Source: Chromatiales bacterium (GTDB lineage: Bacteria > Pseudomonadota > Gammaproteobacteria > Thiohalospirales > Thiohalospiraceae). From it: a stretch of DNA of 5,657 nucleotides. Location: the NCBI GenBank assembly GCA_026984715.1, contig JALSRO010000023.1, forward strand, positions 1 to 5,657, in the 5' to 3' direction. The notes beneath the pieces are model-generated. The model made no database searches and was not told the DNA's origin. It saw only the letters and a program-made list of their open reading frames with translations. Positions 1 through 5,657 of the stretch are shown in pieces. The number at the start of each line of letters is the position of its first letter. Position 1 is the stretch's first letter. The translations under genes were made by a program, and so were the position numbers.

Positions 1-493
1 CCATGCCGCCGCCGGTGTAGTCGTAGCTTCCATCGTCATAGATGGTGATTCCGTGACAGGCGTTACAGGGGCGCCCCATCATCGGGTGACGGTTGCTCAT
101 GGGTGGCCCGGTGACGGTGCTTTCGGGGTGGCAGTAGAGACAGTCCCGAAACACATCGAATTTGTAGGAGATTGTCTCCGGGTCCCATGTAAAACGGTGG
201 CATGAGGTGCAGTCGTAGACATCCCCCAGTTTTGCCCCTGGAGGGCCGGTGGTACACTTCACCTCGGTACCCACTTTCAGGTGGTGTTTATCGGGGTTAC
301 GCCTCTCCAGCCATTCGGCGATGGGGCTGTCTCCCTTGTTGAATCGTACCTCATGGCAGACGCGGCATTTCACCGCCGTGACCTCATCCCCGAACAGATC
401 CTTGCCCATCATGGCCAGCCCGGTGGCGGGGGCAAGCAGGCCCAGCAGGGTCGGAGCCATGAAAAAAAGGAGTGTTCGTTTCTTGTTGGTCAT
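1..493 (-). CDS. Secreted multiheme c-type cytochrome, N-terminal part (3' end outside window)
   Basis: The minus-strand frame from the ATG at 493 is open for 164 codons to the left edge, so the C-terminus is missing. Seen: a Sec-type signal peptide (NKKR at 3-6, hydrophobic core about 8-26, likely cleavage near GLA/MM at 27), then four CXXCH heme-attachment motifs: CRVCH 43-47, CTSCH 95-99, CLYCH 118-122 and CNACH 143-147. His70, His71 and His136 are possible distal haem ligands. Known of such proteins: haem is attached covalently in the periplasm and the protein carries electrons between respiratory partners. More haems may follow beyond the edge. The ATG has only a weak ribosome site, but an in-frame TAG lies seven codons upstream and this start gives a complete signal peptide. 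It is divergent from the gene at 1908. I cannot assign a subfamily (NapC-like, DsrJ-like or other); there is no membrane span after the signal peptide in the visible part. Confidence 0.88.
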   Translation of the reverse strand, partial: MTNKKRTLLFFMAPTLLGLLAPATGLAMMGKDLFGDEVTAVKCRVCHEVRFNKGDSPIAEWLERRNPDKHHLKVGTEVKCTTGPPGAKLGDVYDCTSCHRFTWDPETISYKFDVFRDCLYCHPESTVTGPPMSNRHPMMGRPCNACHGITIYDDGSYDYTGGGM

Positions 494-668
494 ATCGGTA
501 ATACCCGTTGGCTACTGGCAGGGACGCGAATTGCCGGACATCTGCTTCTATGCTGGACGGGTAGATCCCTTGCTAGGCCGACGAAAAAGCTTCCTGCCTT
601 CTCTATCTGTGAGAAACGGTAAGCAAGAGCTCTGCGTTTGCGGACGATCGGAAGGCCCTCGCTCTTGG

Positions 669-723
669 ATCTGCCGGCTCACCCCTCCGCTATGGTTGCC
701 CATCGACCATCCTGTCGGCAGAT
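669..723 (-). repeat. Nested inverted repeat, possible structured leader of the cytochrome gene
   Basis: Perfect 8-bp arms at 669-676 and 716-723 (atctgccg and its complement) enclose a second 5-bp stem, 692-696 with 706-710. On the minus strand it lies about 175-230 bases upstream of the cytochrome ATG, so it would be in the 5' leader if transcription starts farther upstream. I compared it by eye with the cyclic-di-GMP class I riboswitch and found no convincing match. Whether it is transcribed is unknown. Confidence 0.35.
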
Positions 724-771
724 GGGTAACCCGGATTCACTGGAGTTCGATAAATAAATGTAACTTTTTGT

Positions 772-800
772 TCACTACCCTTGTGCCACAAGGGTAATGA
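772..800. promoter_or_regulatory. Operator-like palindrome
   Basis: Perfect 10-bp arms 776-785 (tacccttgtg) and 787-796 flank a single central C; after one mismatch, three more pairs (772-774 with 798-800) extend it. The tight dyad with a one-base centre suits a dimeric regulator site better than an RNA hairpin, because the loop would be too small without opening pairs. It adjoins the AT-rich patch at 750-772 that could be part of the cytochrome promoter. No T-run follows directly on either strand, which argues against a terminator. The regulator is unknown. Confidence 0.4.
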
Positions 801-1321
801 GAGATACTCAACTTGCGGTTTTTTTGCTCCCTGCCATGGTCTATAGACTTATTCCATATTGTGTAATCCAATGCTTTAGACTCAGTATAGTGTAGTCCAT
901 AATTTCCGATATGGAAGAGAATCGGTAGTTTCGGGGAAACAATTGTCAAATTTGTCACACTTCATTGATGAGCGTGGCGACAATCTGTATTCCCTTGTCG
1001 AGGTCGCTCCGGTGCATCCATGCACTCGTGACAGTTGGGGGTCCCTCTCCAGCGCACTGTAACGCAGGGGCAGTGCCTGAAACCTTTGACTCAATGATAT
1101 TCAACGACAGATCATGGCTGAATAGGATATATGTCGTCGCCGGGATAATATTTGGAGTGAATTTGCATATTCTTAAACATCTTCAATTGACCGGTGCCGG
1201 GTGGTGACGCAATACTCACTGGTGCAGGGCATCGCTATGTTCTATCCCGGCGGGGCGGAAACACGTCACTCGTTGGATAGTCGGGGGTAGCTATTCGGCA
1301 GTTGGTATTGCGGTGCGGCGG

Positions 1322-1353
1322 GTCGGACTGGTCATGAAATAGACCAGTTCGAT
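1322..1353. repeat. Inverted repeat / hairpin, 12-bp arms
   Basis: Arms 1322-1333 and 1342-1353 pair along their whole length with two G-T positions (core actggtc with gaccagt), around the 8-base loop atgaaata. No T-run follows on either strand, so it is not a typical terminator. It sits in the middle of the noncoding stretch with no gene nearby. It could be part of a small RNA or a binding site. Confidence 0.4.
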
Positions 1354-1862
1354 GGGAAAGGTGCGAGTATCCTCCGGCAAATGACAATTTTCCCCACACA
1401 TGGATGGGATGGTTCCAGTCTGTACGGTTACGGCGGTGTTATCGGCTTCTTCGGACTGTCTGATGCTCTGCCGTTCGGGTAATGCCGAAACGGTGCAGTT
1501 CTGTATTGCGGATAGGTGTAAAGGATCGTATGATTCGATTCATAAAAAAGCGTGGGCAGATCACGCCAAAAATATAAGTGATTTCCGGCTGTCGTGTTGA
1601 AGCAGCTTTATTCCCCGGCCGGGATCTGAATTATAGATATTTGCTTCTTACAATAACGATAGCCGAAGTTTTCTCTTCGGGAGTCCACGGACTGCAGACA
1701 TGCTGTTTGGAGTTTTCAACCCCGGGATGGATGTGGTCCGGTAACCGGGCCTCTTGAGTCGAGAGCAGAGCCACAGGGAATCGTGATCAACCATGGGCCG
1801 AACAGCCCCGGCTGTTGGGGTGCCTAGCGCTGTTGGATGAGTAGGGACTGCGTTTTCTGAAC

Positions 1863-1876
1863 CATATTTGAATATG
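1863..1876. promoter_or_regulatory. Short AT-rich dyad upstream of the surface-protein gene
   Basis: catatt and its complement aatatg are separated by two bases, 32 bases before the ATG at 1908. The position fits an operator or promoter element. It is short enough to arise by chance in AT-rich DNA, and no convincing -35 box pairs with it. Confidence 0.2.
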
Positions 1877-1895
1877 CTGTTTTGGCATTGATAGC

Positions 1896-1901
1896 AAGGG
1901 G
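1896..1901 (+). promoter_or_regulatory. Ribosome binding site for the surface-protein gene
   Basis: aagggg lies six bases before the ATG at 1908. It is the best Shine-Dalgarno match in the window and fixes this start, which also yields a full signal peptide. Confidence 0.65.
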
Positions 1902-1907
1902 TATTCC

Positions 1908-4247
1908 ATGCGTTTCGATTATTTTTCAAAAGCAATATGTGTAGCGGCCGTCATGGGAATTTCGGGGCCACTGGTGGCGGCAGAGTTTACTGTCAATGAC
2001 CGCGGTGATGCCGCCGATGCGGATCCCACGGATCTGCAGTGCAGGACAGCGGCGGGAGCCTGTACCTTGCGTGCTGCGGTACAGCAGGCCAACAAGCTTC
2101 CGGGGCTTGACACTATCACGGTTCCTGCGGGCCGCTATGAACTGGCCTCTGATGGCGAGATAAAAGTCACCTCCAACATGCGTATAGTTGGGGAAGGGGC
2201 AGACAAGACCATCATCAGTGGTGTTGACAGAAGCAAGGTGTTTGCAATCAAGAATGGTGCCTCCGCTACCATTTCCGGGGTTACTGTGACTCAGGGAAAA
2301 GCGGCGAGCTATGGTGGGGCGATCGGGGTGTGGGGGCAGTCGCGGCTGGCGCTCCTCGACAGTGTGATCTCCGACAGCAGTTCCGAGGGTGACGGAGCAG
2401 GGTTGTATGTCAGTGTCAGTACAGTTTCTCTCGAGAACACAACGTTCTCCGGAAACCATGCCAACGGTGGCGGGGGGGCGATCTATGTCAACGGCTCAAA
2501 GGCTTTCCTGACCATCCATGGGGGGGAGGTCAGGAACAACAGTGCCATCAACGGGGGAGGTATCTTTTGCAACTCCGCCGGTAACGTCTATCTGGAAGGG
2601 GTGGCGTTCCGCAGCAACAGTTCCGATGGGAGTACCACTATTGCAGGTGGGGGGGCCATATACAATCGGACCTGTGCCATTACGCTGAATCGGACCTCGT
2701 TCGATCAGAACAGTGCTACAAAAAGAGGCGGGGCGCTGTTCAATGCCAGTCACGGTCGTTACAGTATTACGCACTCCTCTTTTTCCAACAACAGAGCGCT
2801 GAACGAGGACGGGGGTGCCATCTACTCCGATGGCGTCCTGGATATGGAGCGCGTATCTCTCACCGGGAACTCGGCGACCTTTGGCAGTGCCCTATATGAT
2901 GCAGGCAGAAGCAATCTCTCTCTTGTCACGGTCAGTGACAACAGTGCCGTCAGCGCAGATGGAAGTGCCATCTACCATAACAGCAACAGCAATCTGATAT
3001 TGGCGAACAGCACCGTGGCCCACAATAGTGGCGGCAATCTCAGCAATACGGAGGGTACCCAGGGCAAGCTGCAGATCAGGAGCAGCATCATTGCTGATGC
3101 TGGAGCTGGCGGCAAGAACTGTGTCGGTGTGGTGAGTAGTGCAGGCTACAATCTGGTCAGTGATGACAGCTGTCTGTTGTCTGGTGAGGGGGATATCTCA
3201 TCTGCCGATCCGCTTCTGCTGGCGCTGCAGGCCAACGGTGGAGATACCCTTACCCGGGAGCCGGCTGCCGGCAGTCCGGCCATTGATGCCGGGCCTGCAG
3301 ACTGTCCTCTGCTGGATCAGCGTTTTCACTATCGCAAGGATCGGTGCGACATTGGTGCCTTCGAGGTGGGAGCACCAGCCGCCAATATTGGTACCATTGG
3401 CTTCAAACAGCCGCCATCCATGATCAGAGAGAGCGCCGGAACGGCCACCATAACGCTGACACGCAGCAACGGCAGTGAGGGTACGGTTTCTGTGCGCTAC
3501 TATGATGATCCGCGGAGTATAGCGCTCTCCAATATCGATTTTATCGATTTTGACGGTGTGCTCGAATGGGCCGACGGTGAGTCGGGTGACAAGAGTTTTC
3601 AGATCCAGATTCGCCCTGATGCCAAGGATGAACGTATCGAGCCCCTCATCATAGCGCTCGACAATCCCGTTGGTGGGGTTCAGCTCGCTGCCGAAAGAAA
3701 GGCGATCTTGAACATCGTCGACGACGACGTACAGTTCGGCGAGCTGGCTTTCGACTCTGCCAGCTACACGGTTGCAGAAGGTGCCGGCAAGCTCGAGGTC
3801 GTTGTAAAACGCAGTAACGGAGATGTCGGGAACGTGTCGGTCAACTACACAACGGCAGACAAGGAAGCCACTGCGGGTGAAGACTATACTGCCGTATCCG
3901 GTATCCTGAACTTTGCTGACAAGGAAACCAGCAAGACTATCATCATTCCTGTTCTGGACGACTCTGTGAAGGAGCCCAACGAGTCGTTTACTCTGCAACT
4001 GAGTGGTATTACCGGAGGTGCCACTGAAGGGGCGTACTCCAGCGCGACAGTAACCATAACCGATGATGATGACTCCGGATCCGGAGGAGCTACGCCCGTA
4101 GACAAGCCGGCCGGTGGTGGAGACGACGTGGGAACCACCAGCGCCAGCAGTAGCGGTGGAGGTGGTGGAGCGTTCAACATCTTCCTGCTGTTGATCGTGG
4201 TGGTTGGTTCGCGATTGATGCGTCCACGGTGCGGTAACTCTGCATAG
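1908..4247 (+). CDS. Exported CSLREA / beta-helix / Calx-beta surface protein with GlyGly-CTERM-like anchor
   Basis: A 779-residue protein. In order: signal peptide 1-25 (ends LVAA, mature start EFTVND); CSLREA-type segment about 45-75 (CTLRAAVQQAN at 52-62); a right-handed beta-helix about 100-400 with nine GG-A-(I/L)-Y-like turns near 136, 163, 188, 217, 248, 274, 302, 326 and 352, spaced 24-31 residues; a choice-of-anchor Q-type ending 433-486 (SPAIDAG, DQR, CDIGAFE); Calx-beta domain 1 about 494-607 and domain 2 about 608-721, each ending in an Asp-rich TDD/VDDD strand; an Asp/Gly/Ser linker 721-754; hydrophobic span 755-768 and basic SRLMRPR. The tail fits the GlyGly-CTERM type, in which a rhombosortase cuts near the Gly run; the exact class is inferred. 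Cysteines fall in close pairs (45/52, 221/256, 405/422, 466/480), suggesting disulfides in a secreted protein. Known of the families: Calx-beta domains bind calcium or act as adhesive spacers; beta-helices often bind or cleave polysaccharides. No catalytic site was recognised, so adhesin or structural surface protein is the likeliest role. It appears monocistronic and is followed by a probable terminator. Confidence 0.88.
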   Translation: MRFDYFSKAICVAAVMGISGPLVAAEFTVNDRGDAADADPTDLQCRTAAGACTLRAAVQQANKLPGLDTITVPAGRYELASDGEIKVTSNMRIVGEGADKTIISGVDRSKVFAIKNGASATISGVTVTQGKAASYGGAIGVWGQSRLALLDSVISDSSSEGDGAGLYVSVSTVSLENTTFSGNHANGGGGAIYVNGSKAFLTIHGGEVRNNSAINGGGIFCNSAGNVYLEGVAFRSNSSDGSTTIAGGGAIYNRTCAITLNRTSFDQNSATKRGGALFNASHGRYSITHSSFSNNRALNEDGGAIYSDGVLDMERVSLTGNSATFGSALYDAGRSNLSLVTVSDNSAVSADGSAIYHNSNSNLILANSTVAHNSGGNLSNTEGTQGKLQIRSSIIADAGAGGKNCVGVVSSAGYNLVSDDSCLLSGEGDISSADPLLLALQANGGDTLTREPAAGSPAIDAGPADCPLLDQRFHYRKDRCDIGAFEVGAPAANIGTIGFKQPPSMIRESAGTATITLTRSNGSEGTVSVRYYDDPRSIALSNIDFIDFDGVLEWADGESGDKSFQIQIRPDAKDERIEPLIIALDNPVGGVQLAAERKAILNIVDDDVQFGELAFDSASYTVAEGAGKLEVVVKRSNGDVGNVSVNYTTADKEATAGEDYTAVSGILNFADKETSKTIIIPVLDDSVKEPNESFTLQLSGITGGATEGAYSSATVTITDDDDSGSGGATPVDKPAGGGDDVGTTSASSSGGGGGAFNIFLLLIVVVGSRLMRPRCGNSA

Positions 4248-4265
4248 CAGGCTGATTCTATAGTG

Positions 4266-4310
4266 GAGTGGGTGGCCTCTTCCCTTGCTGCCCAACCACT
4301 CTTTGCTTTT
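4266..4310 (+). terminator. Probable Rho-independent terminator of the surface-protein gene
   Basis: Starting 19 bases after the stop codon, gagtgg (4266-4271) pairs with ccactc (4296-4301), and the stem continues after one mismatch with 4273-4275 against 4292-4294. The loop is about 16 bases. The T-rich tract tttgctttt (4302-4310) follows at once. The loop is long and the T-run is broken by GC, so strength is uncertain. Confidence 0.5.
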
Positions 4311-4343
4311 CGGCAGCCTATTTGTGGCACAGGGATGTGCCGT

Positions 4344-4374
4344 CATTTTCAATGGCGTCGAGCCATTGAAAGTG
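4344..4374. repeat. Hairpin, 13-bp arms
   Basis: Arms 4344-4356 and 4362-4374 pair fully apart from one G-T position (core ttcaatggc with gccattgaa), with the five-base loop gtcga. The downstream sequence is purine-rich, with no T-run, so it does not read as a terminator. A second, bulged stem (gggag 4377-4381 with ctccc 4394-4398) follows directly. Confidence 0.5.
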
Positions 4375-4405
4375 AAGGGAGCGGGAAATCGCCCTCCCGG
4401 TCCCG

Positions 4406-4443
4406 TGTTGAAAAAGACCATGAACGGATGGGCTTCTTCAACA
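4406..4443. repeat. Hairpin, 16-position arms with two mismatches
   Basis: Arms 4406-4421 and 4428-4443 form 14 of 16 pairs (tgttga at one end, ccat with atgg near the loop) around the six-base loop gaacgg. The two mismatches are 4413/4436 and 4417/4432. No T-run follows on the plus strand. It is the third stem in about 100 bases. Confidence 0.45.
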
Positions 4444-4559
4444 TCCTGCCAATATAATCTGCTCGGCCACCGGATTGCGTCCGTTTCCACGCCACTCTTG
4501 ATGTTCATCAATGTGTCCCATTGGCAGCTGAGTCTATGATAGATGGAAGAGTGCGGTTT

Positions 4560-4594
4560 GCCGAGCGGCCCGGCTCTTCCCGGGGCAGCTCGGC
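4560..4594. repeat. GC-rich hairpin upstream of the small membrane-protein gene
   Basis: Outer arms gccgagc (4560-4566) and gctcggc (4588-4594) are perfect. An inner stem cccgg (4569-4573) with ccggg (4580-4584) closes a six-base loop. It ends 34 bases before the ATG at 4629, so it could lie in that gene's leader or act as an attenuator-like structure. No T-run follows on either strand. Confidence 0.4.
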
Positions 4595-4628
4595 GAACTA
4601 CGTTGGAACAAACGTTTACCGGGTATCG

Positions 4629-4796
4629 ATGACAAAAAGCACCGTTACAGAGGGTATGGCTGTATCCGATGCCGGGGCTCATGCCCATCATGATGGTCAT
4701 GAACTCTCTGCTTTTTTTGCAGTAGGGATAGTGATCAACCTGATTCTGTTCGCGGCGTTTCTTGTGTGGGCGATCAGCCAGTGGAAGAGAAAGTAA
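4629..4796 (+). CDS. Small single-span membrane protein with His-rich N-terminus
   Basis: A 55-residue protein: polar N-terminus with four histidines in seven residues (18, 20, 21, 24; HAHHDGH), one membrane span about 28-50, and the basic tail QWKRK. By the positive-inside rule the His-rich end should face the periplasm. I do not recognise a named family. In size and topology it resembles small accessory subunits of haem-copper oxidases, but that is inference. Its last 31 bases overlap the next gene as drawn (16 if the later GTG is used), which suggests translational coupling with the SCO protein and a shared role in copper delivery or oxidase assembly. The start is uncertain: the frame is open upstream to 4521, but that extension looks unlike protein; a later ATG at 4656 is possible. 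The ATG at 4629 has only a weak GGG-type ribosome site. Confidence 0.65.
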   Translation: MTKSTVTEGMAVSDAGAHAHHDGHELSAFFAVGIVINLILFAAFLVWAISQWKRK

Positions 4797-5455
4797 CCCC
4801 GCCCTTCCGGAAGAGGCTTCCTCTGGGGAGTATTTTTCTGTTCAGTCTCTTTGTTCTTGTATCGACTGTTGTCTTTTCGTTGTGGCCGCACCCACCCTCT
4901 GTCTCTCCACCCACCCAGGAGCTGATGGGGGTGTTGCGGCCTGTTCCCAAATCCATAATGCCGTTCAATCTGGTGGACCAGAAAAAGGAGCCGTTCAGCG
5001 AAGAGGATCTCCATGGGAAGTGGACATTCCTCTTTTTCGGTTATACATCATGTCCGGATGTTTGCCCCATGACGTTGTCGCTGCTGGCCAGACTCTACCC
5101 TCTTCTGGAACAGGAGTTGGTCGACGATTCATTCAAGCCGCAGGTGGTGTTTGTTTCAGTCGATCCCCGGCGTGATACGCCAGATAAACTTTCTGACTAT
5201 ATATCCTATTTCAACAGGGGATTTGTTGCTGTGACGGGGCAGAGGGAGGAGATTGACAATCTTTCCGGGCAGTGCGGAGCCGGTTACCAGATTGGAGAGG
5301 AGAGCGGGCCGGGGGAATATACGGTAAACCATACCAGTGCGATATTCCTGATCGATCCGCGTGGGCGTTTGGTAGCCTCCTTCTCACAGCCGCACCGTGC
5401 AGAAACGATCCTGAGACAATTTGTGCAGATTCATACATATATGAAGCAGCGGTAG
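4766..5455 (+). CDS. SCO1/SenC family copper chaperone, membrane-anchored
   Basis: A 229-residue protein with a thioredoxin-like fold. Seen: N-terminal membrane anchor about 21-40 after a basic stretch (RKR 15-17), a Pro-rich linker 41-50, then the SCO core: FNLVDQ at 67-72, GYTSCPDVCP 92-101 with copper-binding Cys96 and Cys100, VFVSVDPRRDTP 128-139, and the third ligand His189 in VNHTSAIFLIDPRG. All three known copper ligands are present. Known of the family: SCO proteins deliver copper to, or reduce, the CuA site of cytochrome c oxidase in the periplasm; some act in redox control. Length is normal. An additional Cys170 lies in the region before the ligand loop. The start is uncertain: GTG at 4766 is used here, but GTG at 4781 gives a protein five residues shorter and a smaller overlap with the upstream gene; neither has a strong ribosome site, consistent with coupling. 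No oxidase subunit gene is visible in the window. Confidence 0.92.
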   Translation: MGDQPVEEKVTPPFRKRLPLGSIFLFSLFVLVSTVVFSLWPHPPSVSPPTQELMGVLRPVPKSIMPFNLVDQKKEPFSEEDLHGKWTFLFFGYTSCPDVCPMTLSLLARLYPLLEQELVDDSFKPQVVFVSVDPRRDTPDKLSDYISYFNRGFVAVTGQREEIDNLSGQCGAGYQIGEESGPGEYTVNHTSAIFLIDPRGRLVASFSQPHRAETILRQFVQIHTYMKQR

Positions 5456-5466
5456 CTCATTAACCA

Positions 5467-5543
5467 GGCAACAATATATGTCGCATTCTGGGCTTCAGGC
5501 AGGCGTTGGAACGCCTCGGCTGAGAACGATATATATTGTTGCC
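5467..5543. repeat. 77-bp imperfect palindrome after the SCO gene
   Basis: The outer arms 5467-5483 and 5527-5543 match at 16 of 17 positions (ggcaacaatatat with its complement), and the one mismatch would be a G-U pair in RNA. Inside, ttct 5486-5489 pairs with agaa 5523-5526, and a terminal stem forms from aggcgtt 5501-5507 with aacgcct 5510-5516, opened at the tip. It starts 12 bases after the SCO stop codon. There is no T-run on either side, so it is not a standard terminator, and no obvious target-site duplication flanks it. It may be a small non-autonomous repeat element, an mRNA-end stabilising hairpin, or a regulatory site for the next gene. Confidence 0.6.
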
Positions 5544-5625
5544 AGATAAAATCTTCGGAAGATAATATCGAATTCGTTTTCGGGATGAAGCCGTCGCCGT
5601 CGGGGTATCATGTGGTAGGGTGGCT

Positions 5626-5657
5626 ATGTCCGTGGGGGTGAATCACTATTTGCCGAT
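5626..5657 (+). CDS. Possible start of another gene, cut by the right edge
   Basis: An ATG at 5626 is preceded by taggg (5616-5620) at five bases spacing, a fair ribosome site, and the frame stays open for ten full codons (MSVGVNHYLP) to the edge. This is too short to recognise a product or to confirm that it is coding. The frame starting at the ATG at 5585 ends at a stop near 5638 and is less likely. Confidence 0.25.
   Translation, partial: MSVGVNHYLP

Larger units (their letters stand above)
494..1907. other. Long noncoding stretch between divergent genes
   Basis: This 1.4 kb separates the minus-strand cytochrome gene from the plus-strand surface-protein gene. Open frames inside it (for example 965-1207 and 1400-1600 plus, 1648-1935 minus) lack ribosome sites and recognisable motifs, so I do not call genes. 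It holds an AT-rich patch around 750-772, a T-run at 819-825, and several dyads: 669-723, 772-800, 1322-1353, 1471-1493 (an 8-bp stem with a one-base bulge), 1663-1680 (a 6-bp perfect stem) and 1798-1819 (9-bp arms, one mismatch). Both promoters must lie here, but I cannot point to convincing -35/-10 pairs. It could hide a small RNA or a decayed gene; neither is shown by the sequence. Confidence 0.6.
4311..4628. other. Noncoding stretch with several hairpins
   Basis: No supported gene lies between the terminator and the small membrane-protein gene. Frames open here (4263-4457, 4285-4539) have no ribosome site or recognisable product. The stretch holds inverted repeats at 4344-4374, 4377-4398, 4406-4443 and 4560-4594, plus a short acgtt/aacgt dyad at 4600-4615 just before the next gene. 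The promoter of the 4629-5455 unit should be here, but no clear -35/-10 pair is visible. Confidence 0.55.

Noticed and set aside
640..730. Cyclic-di-GMP riboswitch upstream of the cytochrome gene
   Set aside because: A few bases resemble the GGGCAA-type segment, but the second conserved segment and the expected order of parts are absent.
249..797. Plus-strand frames at 249-797 and 281-622
   Set aside because: They overlap the cytochrome gene on the opposite strand, which has four CXXCH motifs and a signal peptide; these are shadows with no motifs of their own.
814..825. T-run after the 772-800 palindrome as a terminator
   Set aside because: The T-run starts about 19 bases after the palindrome ends, and no stem directly abuts it.
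965..1600. Short plus-strand frames at 965-1207 and 1400-1600 as small genes
   Set aside because: The starts lack ribosome sites and the products show no membrane span, signal peptide or family motif.
1883..1896. TGGCA...GCA as a sigma-54 promoter before the surface-protein gene
   Set aside because: The GG-to-GC spacing is two bases shorter than required, and the conserved TTGC part is missing.
1648..1935. A 95-codon minus-strand frame as a divergent small gene
   Set aside because: It overlaps the start and ribosome site of the surface-protein gene and shows no recognisable features.
3198..4700. A 500-codon open frame on the minus strand opposite the surface-protein gene
   Set aside because: It lies almost wholly antisense to a gene with clear domains, has no signal, motif or ribosome site, and its sequence is low in recognisable protein features. 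The repetitive Gly/Ser/Asp coding of the real gene keeps the opposite frame free of stops.

Overview
The window looks like a chromosomal piece of a Gram-negative bacterium, most likely a gammaproteobacterium with a cytochrome-rich respiratory chain. This rests on protein types only: a secreted multiheme c-type cytochrome, a SCO/SenC copper chaperone, and a large surface protein (CSLREA / beta-helix / Calx-beta) ending in a GlyGly-CTERM-like sorting tail. No species assignment is possible from this sequence alone. No tRNA, rRNA, CRISPR array, transposase, integrase or phage gene was seen.

Layout: (1) 1-493, minus strand: the N-terminal 164 codons of a secreted multiheme cytochrome c, cut by the left edge, with four CXXCH motifs visible. 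(2) 494-1907: a 1.4 kb stretch between divergent genes with no convincing gene, but with several dyads and hairpins, some of which could lie in the leader of the cytochrome gene. (3) 1908-4247, plus strand: a 779-residue exported protein with signal peptide, CSLREA-type start, a beta-helix of about nine turns, a choice-of-anchor Q-type ending, two Calx-beta domains, a Gly-rich linker and a C-terminal membrane anchor. A probable Rho-independent terminator follows. (4) 4302-4628: noncoding, with four further hairpins. (5) 4629-5455, plus strand: a two-gene overlapping unit made of a 55-residue single-span membrane protein with a His-rich N-terminus and a SCO-family protein with intact CxxxC and His copper ligands. 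(6) 5456-5657: a 77-bp imperfect palindrome and possibly the first codons of another gene running off the right edge.

Functionally, the cytochrome and the SCO protein both point to periplasmic electron transfer and respiratory metallocentre assembly. The small His-rich membrane protein may belong to the same copper or oxidase task, by position and overlap only. The large surface protein has no clear functional link to its neighbours. I see no proof of a new defence or mobile system. The least explained items are the small protein/SCO pair, the 77-bp palindrome, and the dense hairpins in the noncoding stretches.
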